From positions 45,332 to 109,331 of the forward strand of contig CATXXF010000001.1 in NCBI GenBank assembly GCA_958403395.1: a stretch of DNA of 64,000 bases, in the 5' to 3' direction. The notes under the pieces were generated by a model. The model ran no database searches. It had not been told where the DNA came from and was given only the letters and a program-made list of their open reading frames with translations. Positions 18,678 through 26,083 of the stretch are shown here, one piece after another (position 1 is the first letter of the stretch; each line of letters opens with the position of its first letter). Position numbers and translations under genes: made by a program. This DNA comes from an uncultured Collinsella sp. (lineage in GTDB: Bacteria > Actinomycetota > Coriobacteriia > Coriobacteriales > Coriobacteriaceae).

Positions 18678-18693
18678 AGGTGAACGTTCACCT
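18678..18693. promoter_or_regulatory. Perfect AGGTGAACGTTCACCT palindrome
   Basis: This 16-bp perfect palindrome is the best match to the site found before uxaC, the GPH transporter, GH105 and kduD. It lies between the GntR gene and the YczE-like gene and could serve either. Confidence 0.7.
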
Positions 18694-18709
18694 TTTTATT
18701 GTTTTTCTC

Positions 18710-18761
18710 TTCGCAAATAAAATCCCGTGCGTATACTTAGGCTCAAACGAAACCGATTTCG
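18710..18761 (+). promoter_or_regulatory. Promoter and LacI-type operator of the YczE-like gene
   Basis: TTCGCA (18710-18715), a 16-base spacer and TATACT (18732-18737) are followed after 10 bases by CGAAACCGATTTCG (18748-18761). The order and spacing match the kdgK promoter, so both should answer to the same repressor. Confidence 0.7.
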
Positions 18762-18765
18762 TTGA

Positions 18766-18823
18766 GCGTGGGCAATAGGATGCTAAGACACACCCTACCA
18801 TCTTGGCATCTTATCGCCCACGC
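18766..18823 (+). other. Leader hairpin, copy B
   Basis: Arms 18766-18788 and 18801-18823 form about 23 pairs including G.U wobbles. The loop carries ACCCTACC as in copy A. It lies directly after the operator, like copy A. Confidence 0.6.
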
Positions 18824-18844
18824 AATGCCATTTGCTTTCTTCCC

Positions 18845-18969
18845 GTCTCGTTGGACCTTTAGTCCCATTCCGGCACAGCGAGACACTTCCTAGACGACTG
18901 ACCGTGGGGCCGGCTTTTCTGCTTTTGCAGCAGTGCCTCCGATAACCCTCTTTTGCCGGCCCGGGTCAG
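18845..18969 (+). ncRNA. Structured leader RNA, copy B (upstream of YczE-like gene)
   Basis: P1 begins GTCTCG (18845-18850) paired with CGAGAC (18879-18884). The loop AGTCCCATTCCGG (18861-18873) is identical to copy A. P2 is CTGACC/GGTCAG (18898-18903 with 18964-18969), where copy A has CTGGTC/GACCAG. P3 is 18907-18914 with 18955-18962. GTGCCTCCGATAACC (18933-18947) is identical to copy A. P2/P3 is followed by CTTTTT here but not in copy A, so copy B could also act as an attenuator. Confidence 0.75.
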
Positions 18970-19002
18970 CTTTTTCACACAATCGAAAGGACGGGTAGCA
19001 AC

Positions 19003-19683
19003 ATGCGACCGCTCATCATCATGCATGGCGAGAACATCGACTGGTGCCATACCGTCATCAGAATGCTGATGTATCTTGTGGGCGTTGCAGTACTGGCACT
19101 CGGTATGAGTCTCCAGACGGCATCCGGCCTGGGCGTCGCCGCGCTCACGTGCTTTGCCACAACCCTATCCATGCTCACTGGCAAGACGCTCGGCTTTTGG
19201 ATCACCGCAACCTACGTCGCCTACATCGTGGCGCAATTAGCCATCTTGCGAAGCGAGTTCCAGCCGCGCATCCTGCTCGAGTTGTTCTTCTCAACGCTGA
19301 TTGGCGGCTTGACCGACCTCTTCATGGCGGTCAACCCACTGCATCCCACGGCACTCCCCACACAGATTGCGACCATGCTGCTCTCCCTCGCTGTCACCGC
19401 ATTTGGCGTAAGTCTCGTCGTCAACATGGGCGTTGTCCCCAACGCGCCCGACGGCTTGGTGCAAGTCATTGCCGAAAAGCTTAAACGCCGCTTTGGTGAC
19501 GTAAAAGTCGTGTTTGACTGCTCACATGTCGCCGCCTCGCTCGCGTTGTCGCTGATCTTTATGTACAACCTGGGCGGCTTTGGCGTCACGACCGCCATCT
19601 CGGCACTGTTCCTGGGCCATGTCATCAACGTCGCCAACAAGCTGTTCGCCCAGCGCTTTATCCGCGCGGCATTCGGAAAATAG
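19003..19683 (+). CDS. YczE/YitT-like integral membrane protein
   Basis: 226 residues with about five or six membrane segments. It begins with a short polar region, then ALGMSLQTASGLGVAALTCF; the second half contains GVSLVVNMGVVPNAPDGLVQ. The pattern of two similar halves and the GxSL...G..P.D motif fits the YczE/YyaS family, whose function is poorly known. The start has GAAAGG upstream and is 34 bases after the structured RNA. The shared promoter signals with kdgK suggest a role in sugar-acid uptake or efflux (inference). Confidence 0.7.
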   Translation: MRPLIIMHGENIDWCHTVIRMLMYLVGVAVLALGMSLQTASGLGVAALTCFATTLSMLTGKTLGFWITATYVAYIVAQLAILRSEFQPRILLELFFSTLIGGLTDLFMAVNPLHPTALPTQIATMLLSLAVTAFGVSLVVNMGVVPNAPDGLVQVIAEKLKRRFGDVKVVFDCSHVAASLALSLIFMYNLGGFGVTTAISALFLGHVINVANKLFAQRFIRAAFGK

Positions 19684-19710
19684 CACCACCGTAAGAACCC
19701 GCGAACAGCG

Positions 19711-19740
19711 CTATACTTTGCTATATCTTGCTATATCTTG
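19711..19740. repeat. Three tandem 10-bp repeats before the AAA ATPase gene
   Basis: CTATACTTTG, then CTATATCTTG twice, end 16 bases before the ATG. Each unit is one helical turn. The first contains TATACT, a possible -10 box. They could be binding sites for an autoregulator. Confidence 0.6.
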
Positions 19741-19756
19741 AGCAAAGGTGGCTCAC

Positions 19757-20848
19757 ATGCAAACAAACCCTTTTAAGCCCACAGCAGGTAAAACACCTCC
19801 CACGATTATCGGCCGCGAAGATGTGCTCGAAGAATTCAATGAGGGCCTCGTCAACGGGCCTGGTGCCCCGGGGCGCCTAATGCGCATAGCCGGCGTCCGT
19901 GGAACGGGCAAGACGGTCCTCCTTGACGAGTGCTCACGTTTGGCGCAAAGCCGTGGCTGGACGGTCATAAAAGAGGTCGCAACCGAGGGACTTTGCCAAC
20001 GCATTCTCGAACAGCTGCAGCCCAAATTCCAGGCCAAACACGCCAGATTTGAGCCCACCGTAGCTGGCATATCCATCGGCAGCATAGACATTGAGCGAAT
20101 CGGTCCATCGCTACGCGACGCCATGAGACAGACAATATCCAAGAATGAAAATGGCCTGCTCATCACTCTCGACGAGGTTCAAGACGCAGAGCTCGATGAG
20201 GTCCGAACGCTCTCCATTGCGATTCAGCAGGTTATCGGCGAAGACCTTGATATAGCCTTTGTTTTTGCGGGGCTGCCTTCGATGATTGAAAGCATCATCA
20301 ACGGAAAGACACTTACGTTTTTGCGCCGTGCCCTCCCCTTTGACCTGAAGGCTGTGGCAGTAACCGAAGTGTCGTACTCCCTCGAGGAAACCATTGAAGC
20401 GTCTGGCATGGAGTTGCAGCCAGGTATTGCCGGCCAACTTGCCGAGGCAACGCAAGGTTATCCTTTCATGATCCAACTCGTTGGATACTACGCATGGCAG
20501 TTGGCAAGACGCGCACATACACCGATTATTGGAGAAGAAGAAGCCGAGCGCGGCATTGCAACGGCACGCGAACGCTTCTGTGCCATGGTGATTGAGCCCG
20601 CGCTACAGCGCATTCCGCCCACGTGCATCGCTTATCTGCTGAGCATGGCATCTTTGGGGCAGACGAGCTCGACCAGCATGGTTGCCGATGCCCTAAACAA
20701 AACGCCTCAACAGGTGAGTTCCGTCCGCAGCCGCCTGTTAAGAGAATCGATTATCGAGGCTCCCTCGTACGGCAAGGTCTCATTTGCCATCCCCTACATG
20801 CGCGACTACCTCTACGAGCACAAAGCCGAACTGGAAGTTGAACTGTAG
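19757..20848 (+). CDS. Lone AAA ATPase with winged-helix tail
   Basis: 363 residues. After IIGREDVLEEF comes Walker A GVRGTGKT (about 45-52) and Walker B LLITLDEVQD (about 132-141), with an arginine-rich sensor region and a C-terminal helical/winged-helix part (MVADALNKTPQQVSSVRSRLL). This is the archaeal-type/Orc-like AAA family often found singly in bacteria on mobile DNA or in defence and regulatory roles. The ATG at 19757 has AAAGGTGG upstream; GTG at 19748 is an alternative. There is no partner gene on the same strand. Iteron-like repeats and an integrase remnant follow, so it may be a relic of the integrated element. Confidence 0.75.
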   Translation: MQTNPFKPTAGKTPPTIIGREDVLEEFNEGLVNGPGAPGRLMRIAGVRGTGKTVLLDECSRLAQSRGWTVIKEVATEGLCQRILEQLQPKFQAKHARFEPTVAGISIGSIDIERIGPSLRDAMRQTISKNENGLLITLDEVQDAELDEVRTLSIAIQQVIGEDLDIAFVFAGLPSMIESIINGKTLTFLRRALPFDLKAVAVTEVSYSLEETIEASGMELQPGIAGQLAEATQGYPFMIQLVGYYAWQLARRAHTPIIGEEEAERGIATARERFCAMVIEPALQRIPPTCIAYLLSMASLGQTSSTSMVADALNKTPQQVSSVRSRLLRESIIEAPSYGKVSFAIPYMRDYLYEHKAELEVEL

Positions 20849-20867
20849 AAACGGCAACTGCCCTGCA

Positions 20868-20991
20868 AGACGAAAACCGTTTTCGTACGGATTAAAGCAG
20901 ACGTAAACGATTTTCGTCTTGATTTGCGTACGGAATTAAGACGTAAATTGCGCTTTCGTACGCTTATTACCAGACGCAAATTGTTTTCGTC
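20868..20991. repeat. Four spaced AGACG-AAA imperfect palindromes
   Basis: Sites at 20868-20886, 20899-20919, 20939-20959 and 20972-20991 each read AGACG(A/T/C)AAA...TTTCGT with start-to-start spacing of 31, 40 and 33 bases. They cover the end of the integrase reading frame. They look like integrase arm sites, iterons or operator sites. Confidence 0.55.
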
Positions 20992-22290
20992 CGGCCATGC
21001 GTCCCCAATCTAGACGAAAAGAGCCCCGAGCTCGTATTGAACTGCATCCCAATTCTTGGACGGGCGCCGATGCCCTGATCTCTGCCATGTCGAGGTGCGA
21101 GATCAAATCCTTGGCGCGCTCGCCGGAGTGGTATGCCTTGTTCGGCGCCACCTTCCTGTAGAGCTTCTTGAGCTTCGTCTTCCCCTTGTTGCCCGGCGGC
21201 ATCTCCGTCTCAGGTGGCAGCCCTAGGAAGGACAGGACGCCGGGCAGGTCGCACAGCATCACGTCCTCGATGTCGGCCTTGGCCGCCAGGTCGACGACTC
21301 TCTGCGCTGTCGGCGAGATGTTCGGGGTGCTGCTACCGCCCGCTGGTTCGGAAGCTGGCGGGCAGTAGCGGGCAGTAGCGGCAGTAGCGGTGTGACTCGA
21401 TAGGCCCGAATATCCGTAAGGAAGGTGCTCGCTCTCATATGTGCTGATATGCCTCGCCTCGCGAACCTTGGGATGCTTCCTGAGGTAATCCCTCAATTCG
21501 AGCCACTCTTTATGCTCATAACGCTTCGAAATCGTTTCCCCGTCGACAGTTTCCTTCACATAATGGTATGTTCGAACGCCTTCGAACTTGCCGAACCCGT
21601 TCTCGACGCTGAAGTTTCTGAACCAGCGCGAAAACCCATTCAGGTCCATGAAGTTGACTTGGGGATGCCTGTCTTTCGTTCGTTCGAATGAGTGGACGAG
21701 CGGAGTGCCTTTGACTTGTTCCAGGCCGAAGGCTTCCATTTCGCGGGCCTGCTCCTTTTTCCAGAATTCGAGATACGACGTCAGCGTCTCGCTTATCGAG
21801 ATCCTCCGCACGCTTTTCTTGCTTTTGGGCGAGCAAACGCTTCGATCGGCCGCGAACTGCTGCTCAATGAGGATGCTTCTGTTCTCGACGGAGACATCGG
21901 ACCACGTCATCCCGAGGGCTTCTGCCCTTCTCATGTCGGTGTCGAGCATGAGCATCACGCATGTGATGTGCGCGTCCGGTTCTCGATTGAGTAGGATGTC
22001 GAGTAGGCGAGCGGCGTGATGGTTCCTTCGCGGTTGTCGTGGAACTTTTTTGCGTACGAGCCGACGGTGTCCCTCGATTTTTGGACGTAGGTGCCGCTGT
22101 TGAGTTCTGCCTTGTAGGCTTCGAGTGCGGCGTCGACCTCTCGGCTTTTGGTGGTATGTATGGTCTGCCACGGCGAATAGCGGTATTTGCCCGTGACCGG
22201 ATCCTTGCCGAGGCTGTGACGGTAGCGCCACGTGTATTTGTCGCGGCGTTGCTTCGTTCCTTTGCCTATGACGAGAGGTCGGTCGTTCAT
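20936..22290 (-). pseudogene. Decayed tyrosine integrase
   Basis: The N-terminal arm-binding part (MNDRPLVIGKGTKQRRDKYT to about residue 95, 22290 to about 22000) is in one frame and ends in a stop at 21955. The catalytic part continues in another frame with TDMRRAEALGMTW (first catalytic Arg) and MDLNGFSRWFRNF, as in coriobacterial integrases. Most of the core-binding domain is missing at the junction. The usual HxLR...H...Y box never appears; after GFGKFEG the frame runs into unrelated sequence. Gene loss is therefore clear. It sits 280 bases from the tRNA-Met remnant, its likely attachment site. Confidence 0.8.
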
Positions 22291-22361
22291 CGTGTTCCTT
22301 GCCTGAAGTGCCTGAGAATCGCGCTCGGTTGCGCAGAATGGCGCAAAGGGCTGGGGCGGGT

Positions 22362-22417
22362 GGGCATTACCCTTGGTGGTGGGCCCTGCGTGGGGTCACA
22401 CCCCAAGGGTAATGCTC
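22362..22417. repeat. 15-bp-arm palindrome upstream of the integrase
   Basis: Arms 22362-22376 and 22403-22417 match at 14 of 15 positions around GGCATTACCCTTGG. It lies between the integrase start and the tRNA remnant. Confidence 0.5.
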
Positions 22418-22570
22418 CGCCTGACCGCTTTCAAGCTCGTTGTGGGTCGAATTTGGGTCGAATTATTCCGCGTACTTTTCTTTCGTAAATCTATGAAAAC
22501 ATCAAATGACCTGGAGTTATATTGACTTCAATTTGGGTCGAAATGTCTGAATGAAACAACGTCGTAGCGA

Positions 22571-22616
22571 CCTCATAACCCGAAGGTCGGTGGTTCAAAT
22601 CCGCCCCCCGCGACCA
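22571..22616 (+). pseudogene. 3' half of tRNA-Met(CAT), attachment-site remnant
   Basis: From the anticodon loop (CTCATAA) to the 3' CCA, the sequence reads as tRNA-Met, with a good T arm (GGTGG-TTCAAAT-CCGCC) and the acceptor 3' strand CCCCGCG-A-CCA. The 5' half is absent: the bases before 22571 cannot form the anticodon stem, D arm or acceptor. A terminator follows, so this is the original 3' end, displaced when an element integrated. Confidence 0.8.
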
Positions 22617-22625
22617 TGAAACTTC

Positions 22626-22658
22626 AGGTCGGAAGCATAAAAGCTCCCGACCTTTTTC
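22626..22658 (+). terminator. Terminator of the former tRNA-Met gene
   Basis: AGGTCGG and CCGACCT pair with a small inner stem, followed by TTTTTCTTT. Confidence 0.8.
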
Positions 22659-22875
22659 TTTGTCTAGGGGTTTCGGCATCTCTCGTTCTTTGGGTACCTC
22701 GAGGCGGGCAATCAGATAGATGCTTACGAGTATCATAGGGTCTTTTTACGTCGCGGTCGTGTCTCGTACTGGTGCGCCGCTCTTTGTGGGACGTGTCACT
22801 TTGCCATAGGTTGTCCGGCGGCGGGGCGCAGGTCGTTCCCCGTGGCGTCGCTCCTTTCGACGCTACGCTGCCTGG
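22659..22875. other. Intergenic, nothing recognised
   Basis: I see no gene, strong hairpin or repeat between the tRNA terminator and the stop of the alkyltransferase-like gene. Confidence 0.5.
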
Positions 22876-23184
22876 CTACTCGTTCCACTGGTGCTTTTTC
22901 ATGTCGACGCAGCCGTTGTCTCGGAAGGCGACTCCTTCCTCCGTCAGTAGTGCTCGCTGGTCGGGGAAGTTTGGCGCGAGGCGTCCCGCGTGGTTGACGA
23001 CGCGGTGGCAGGGATAATCGCCGTAGCGATCCGCCTCGCTCAGCACCGCTCCGACCAGGCGAGAGTTTTTCTCCCTGCCGATGAGGCGCGCTATCTGACC
23101 GTACGAGGCGACGCATCCCGCCGGAATCTCTGCCACGACGGAGAGAATCTCATAAACCAAATCTTCGTCCAGGACTTTTCCCAT
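22876..23184 (-). CDS. Alkyltransferase-like / MGMT-family DNA-binding protein
   Basis: 102 residues, the length of single-domain MGMT proteins. It carries the helix-turn-helix (ASYGQIARLIG) and the active-site box YPCHRVV with the Cys present, followed by GRLAPNF. It either repairs O6-alkylguanine directly or, as in short MGMT-like proteins, flags such lesions for excision repair. The ATG at 23184 is in a region without a strong ribosome site. It is downstream of the CBS-domain gene on the same strand. Confidence 0.85.
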   Translation of the reverse strand: MGKVLDEDLVYEILSVVAEIPAGCVASYGQIARLIGREKNSRLVGAVLSEADRYGDYPCHRVVNHAGRLAPNFPDQRALLTEEGVAFRDNGCVDMKKHQWNE

Positions 23185-23358
23185 CGTATCGCTCCCGTGT
23201 TCGCTTTTGCCTTCGGGGGCGCGGCGCCGATCACCCGTGCTGCGATTTTCGCAGCTCCCCTTACCGAAGCATCGAGGGAAAGCGCGTGCGTGTCAAGGTT
23301 GTCTGGTCCAGTTGCTGGCTCGATGCCTCGAGATGTTCGCCTCAAGTGCGACCTGCCC

Positions 23359-23865
23359 CTATTGGAAAAGGATGCCGAAGATGTATTTGGTGATGGCGGA
23401 GCGGCGGATGACCCCCACGAGTTTGCCCTCGTCATCAACCACAGGAAGCTTCTTGAACTTCTTCTTCGCCAGCAGCGCGGCGACGCGGGCGATGCTCTGC
23501 TCGGGACGGGCACACACTACCTGGCGCGTCGCGAAATCCATGACGCAGCGATCCTTCAGGTCTTCGATGCGCTGCTCAAGGCTCTGATCGTCGAAGTACA
23601 GCATGGACGCGTCGCCGCCCGTGAAGATGGTGTGAGCGCGATGCTGCGCGATGGCTCCCATGACATCGCCGTCGGAGATGAACCCGACCACCTGGTTGCG
23701 CTCATCGATTACGGGCATGCTGCTCACCTCGTTTTCGGCGAGCATGCGCACCACGTCGGAAATCGTGCAATCCTGCGTGCAGGTGAACGGCTCTTCAATC
23801 ATGATGCTCGAAACGGGCGTCCCCTCGAGCTCGAGCGGGATGCGCTCGGACAGAATCTCGGACAT
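23359..23865 (-). CDS. Tandem CBS-domain protein
   Basis: 168 residues made of two CBS domains (about 18-75 and 100-160; motifs VSSMPVIDERNQVVGFISDGDV and FKKLPVVDDEGKLVGVIRR in part). Such domains bind adenosyl nucleotides and regulate partners. It begins 3 bases after the stop of the DHA2 transporter gene, so the two are co-translated and probably work together. It has no enzymatic or DNA-binding domain. Confidence 0.9.
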   Translation of the reverse strand: MSEILSERIPLELEGTPVSSIMIEEPFTCTQDCTISDVVRMLAENEVSSMPVIDERNQVVGFISDGDVMGAIAQHRAHTIFTGGDASMLYFDDQSLEQRIEDLKDRCVMDFATRQVVCARPEQSIARVAALLAKKKFKKLPVVDDEGKLVGVIRRSAITKYIFGILFQ

Positions 23866-23868
23866 CGC

Positions 23869-25308
23869 TTAAGCCTCCTTCGTTTTCGGTGCGGTTTTCT
23901 TGGTGCGCACGCTGAATATGGCGCAGATAAGGGAGACGAGGCCGATTGCCGCGCACACCTTGTAAGCGACGCCCGCGCCCACGGCGGTGGCTACTTGGAT
24001 GCTCGCATCGACGCCGGCCGACGCGGTGACGCTTGTCATGACCGTGATGATGAGCGCCGTGCACAAACCGCCGGCGACCTGGCGGCCGGTGTTCGCGATG
24101 GCGTTGCCGTGGGCGATCATGTCATTTTTCAAGGCATTGACACCCCATGTGTTCACCGGCATGTTCGCGAGCGACTGGCCGGCGGACTGCAGCATGCAGA
24201 ACAGCGCAACCACCAAGATGGGCGTGTTTACCGTCGAAAGCGAGAGCAGGAACAGGGCGCCGGTCATGAGGGCCAGGCCGACGATCGAGATGGCACGCGG
24301 ACCGAATTTGTCGAACACCACGCCGGAGATAGGGCTGATGATGATGCCCACCGCCGCGGCGGGAAGCATGGCCATGCCGGTTTCGAAGGCCGAAGCGCCA
24401 AGCGAGGTTTGCAGCAGCAACGGCAACAGCGTGTTGGTGACCAGGCATGCGGCGTTGATGAGCGTGACGATGATGGCGGCCACGCGGAACTCGCGCGTCT
24501 TGAGCGTGCCCAGTTGAAGCAGCGGGTCCTCGATTTTGCCCTGGCGTACGACGAACAGCACCAAGCACACGACACCCGCGACGATCGAGCCGAGCACCAC
24601 GGGGTTGCCCCAACCCATCGACGAGGCGCTCGAGAACCCGTAGAGAAGTCCGCCGAAGGCGATGGTGGAGAGGACGACCGAGGGCAGGTCGAGCTTGGGG
24701 TTCTTCAGCTCGCCCACGTTTTTCAGCATGAACACGCCCAGCACCAGCACGAGAATTGCGAGGGGGACGATGGCGCCGATCATGGTGCGCCAGCCGTACG
24801 TGTCGATCACCGCACCGCCTACGACGGGGCCGACCGCGGGACCCGCCGACATGACGATGCCCGCCATGCCCATAGCCGTTCCTCGTTTCTCGACGGGGAA
24901 CACCAGCATGGGAACCACCGAGACAAGCGGCATGAGCACGCCTGAGCCCGCCGCTTGCAACACGCGACCGATGATGAGAAACAGGAAATCAGGGGCTGCG
25001 GCGCACAGCAGCGTGCCCAGCGCGAACACCAGCGTCGCCCCGAAGAATAGCGCGCGGGTGCTGAACTTGTCGATAAGGAACGCCGAAACGGGGACCATGA
25101 TGCCGCTCACCAGCGGGTATATGGACATGATCCACTGGGCAGTCGAGGCATCGATGGCGAAATCGGACATGATGACCGGCAGCGCAGGCGACATCACCGT
25201 TTGGTTCAGTAGCGCCAAGAAGGCACCCAGGACGACGACCGCGACGATGCGGATCTGGGTACCGGTAATGCGCCCATTGGCGGGCGCGACCGTACAATTA
25301 TCAGACAT
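23869..25308 (-). CDS. DHA2-family MFS efflux transporter (14 TM type)
   Basis: 479 residues with about 14 hydrophobic segments. The MFS loop motif is replaced by SAFLIDKFSTRALF after helix 2, and the helix-5 antiporter motif appears as GMAGIVMSAGPAVGPVVGGAV. These are typical of EmrB/QacA drug:proton antiporters. It opens a two- or three-gene unit with the CBS and MGMT-like genes. The adjacent CBS protein is an unusual partner and may gate or regulate export. Substrate unknown. Confidence 0.9.
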   Translation of the reverse strand: MSDNCTVAPANGRITGTQIRIVAVVVLGAFLALLNQTVMSPALPVIMSDFAIDASTAQWIMSIYPLVSGIMVPVSAFLIDKFSTRALFFGATLVFALGTLLCAAAPDFLFLIIGRVLQAAGSGVLMPLVSVVPMLVFPVEKRGTAMGMAGIVMSAGPAVGPVVGGAVIDTYGWRTMIGAIVPLAILVLVLGVFMLKNVGELKNPKLDLPSVVLSTIAFGGLLYGFSSASSMGWGNPVVLGSIVAGVVCLVLFVVRQGKIEDPLLQLGTLKTREFRVAAIIVTLINAACLVTNTLLPLLLQTSLGASAFETGMAMLPAAAVGIIISPISGVVFDKFGPRAISIVGLALMTGALFLLSLSTVNTPILVVALFCMLQSAGQSLANMPVNTWGVNALKNDMIAHGNAIANTGRQVAGGLCTALIITVMTSVTASAGVDASIQVATAVGAGVAYKVCAAIGLVSLICAIFSVRTKKTAPKTKEA

Positions 25309-25697
25309 AAGCTTCCTTCGTATCTATTCGATTCTTCGCCGAAGGCGCGCCGGCCCACGGGCGAAATAACATGCACGTGCTATGCGTGCATCAGATACGA
25401 CAGGAAGAAAGCGGCTGCTCAGAGCGCACTTGGGGAACAGCAGGAGAGGCCCCGTATACCAGGGGCCGCCGAATTGCGATGTATGCTTTGGTCAAATCCT
25501 TCATAGCGGGGAGGTATTCTAGCAGCCGTCTTCGCCCCTTTCAAGGGATGTAACCCAGACGTTGATTTTCTTCACCGAGGCGCCATCGTTGACGGGTGGC
25601 GTGCTTCTCTATCGCCACACCGCGGGGCGAGGGAACGCCGCGGCGAGCTTGTACATCGGCTATGTGTGCAGCTGCGAGCGTGTCGCCGGCGCGCGCC
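25309..25697. other. Upstream region of the DHA2 gene
   Basis: The only structure seen is a small dyad, ATGCACG-N7-CGTGCAT (25371-25391), 63 bases before the DHA2 start, which could be an operator. No supported gene. Confidence 0.35.
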
Positions 25698-25892
25698 GTC
25701 GGCGGGATCGACGCTGTGATCGATCCAAAGGCGAAAGATGCCGACACGGTTGCGCTCGTACAGTATCTTGCTGCCGACCAGAAGTTCGAAAAGGTGCTCG
25801 ATAACCAGCAGATTCTTCGTGAGCCCATCGTTCGCAACGGCCGCCAGGCAACCGTTGGCTACGAGCCTGACGTGTGGAAGGGCTGGGAATAA
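25698..25892 (+). pseudogene. Possible C-terminal fragment of an ArsC/Spx-like protein
   Basis: About 64 residues. The end, ILREPIVRNGRQATVGY...W, resembles the ...RPIV..g..a.vG... C-terminus of arsenate-reductase-family proteins. No N-terminal CxxC or CXXS active site or start is visible in any frame upstream, so it looks truncated. The match is short and uncertain. Confidence 0.35.
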
Positions 25893-25911
25893 AGCGGCTG
25901 GGAATAAAGTG

Positions 25912-25953
25912 AAGCGCCCACGCCCGTGGTTTTATCCACGGACGCGGGCGCTT
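25912..25953. terminator. Hairpin between convergent units
   Basis: AAGCGCCC pairs with GGGCGCTT and CCGTGG with CCACGG around a TTTTAT loop. It follows a duplicated GCTGGGAATAAAG and precedes the stop of the convergent dehydratase gene by 130 bases. Confidence 0.55.
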
Positions 25954-26083
25954 GCGTAAGACGTCTCTTGTCGTTTGAGTGGAGCGCCCCGGCGGCGCTG
26001 AACAACGCGCCCCGGTGACAGGCTGAACTCGGGGCTCTTTGTGCCGCACATCTATGAGAGGAGAAATTCGATGCGTACGTGCG

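Noticed and set aside
20868..20991. CRISPR array
   Set aside because: The units are short, imperfect and unevenly spaced (31, 40, 33), with no cas gene.
22563..22616. Complete tRNA gene
   Set aside because: Only the anticodon loop, T arm and 3' acceptor are present; no D arm or 5' acceptor strand can be formed.
22990..24945. 651-codon open frame opposite the CBS and DHA2 genes
   Set aside because: Composition is that of antisense high-GC DNA (runs of His, Asp, Arg, Gly), and the opposite strand has real families.
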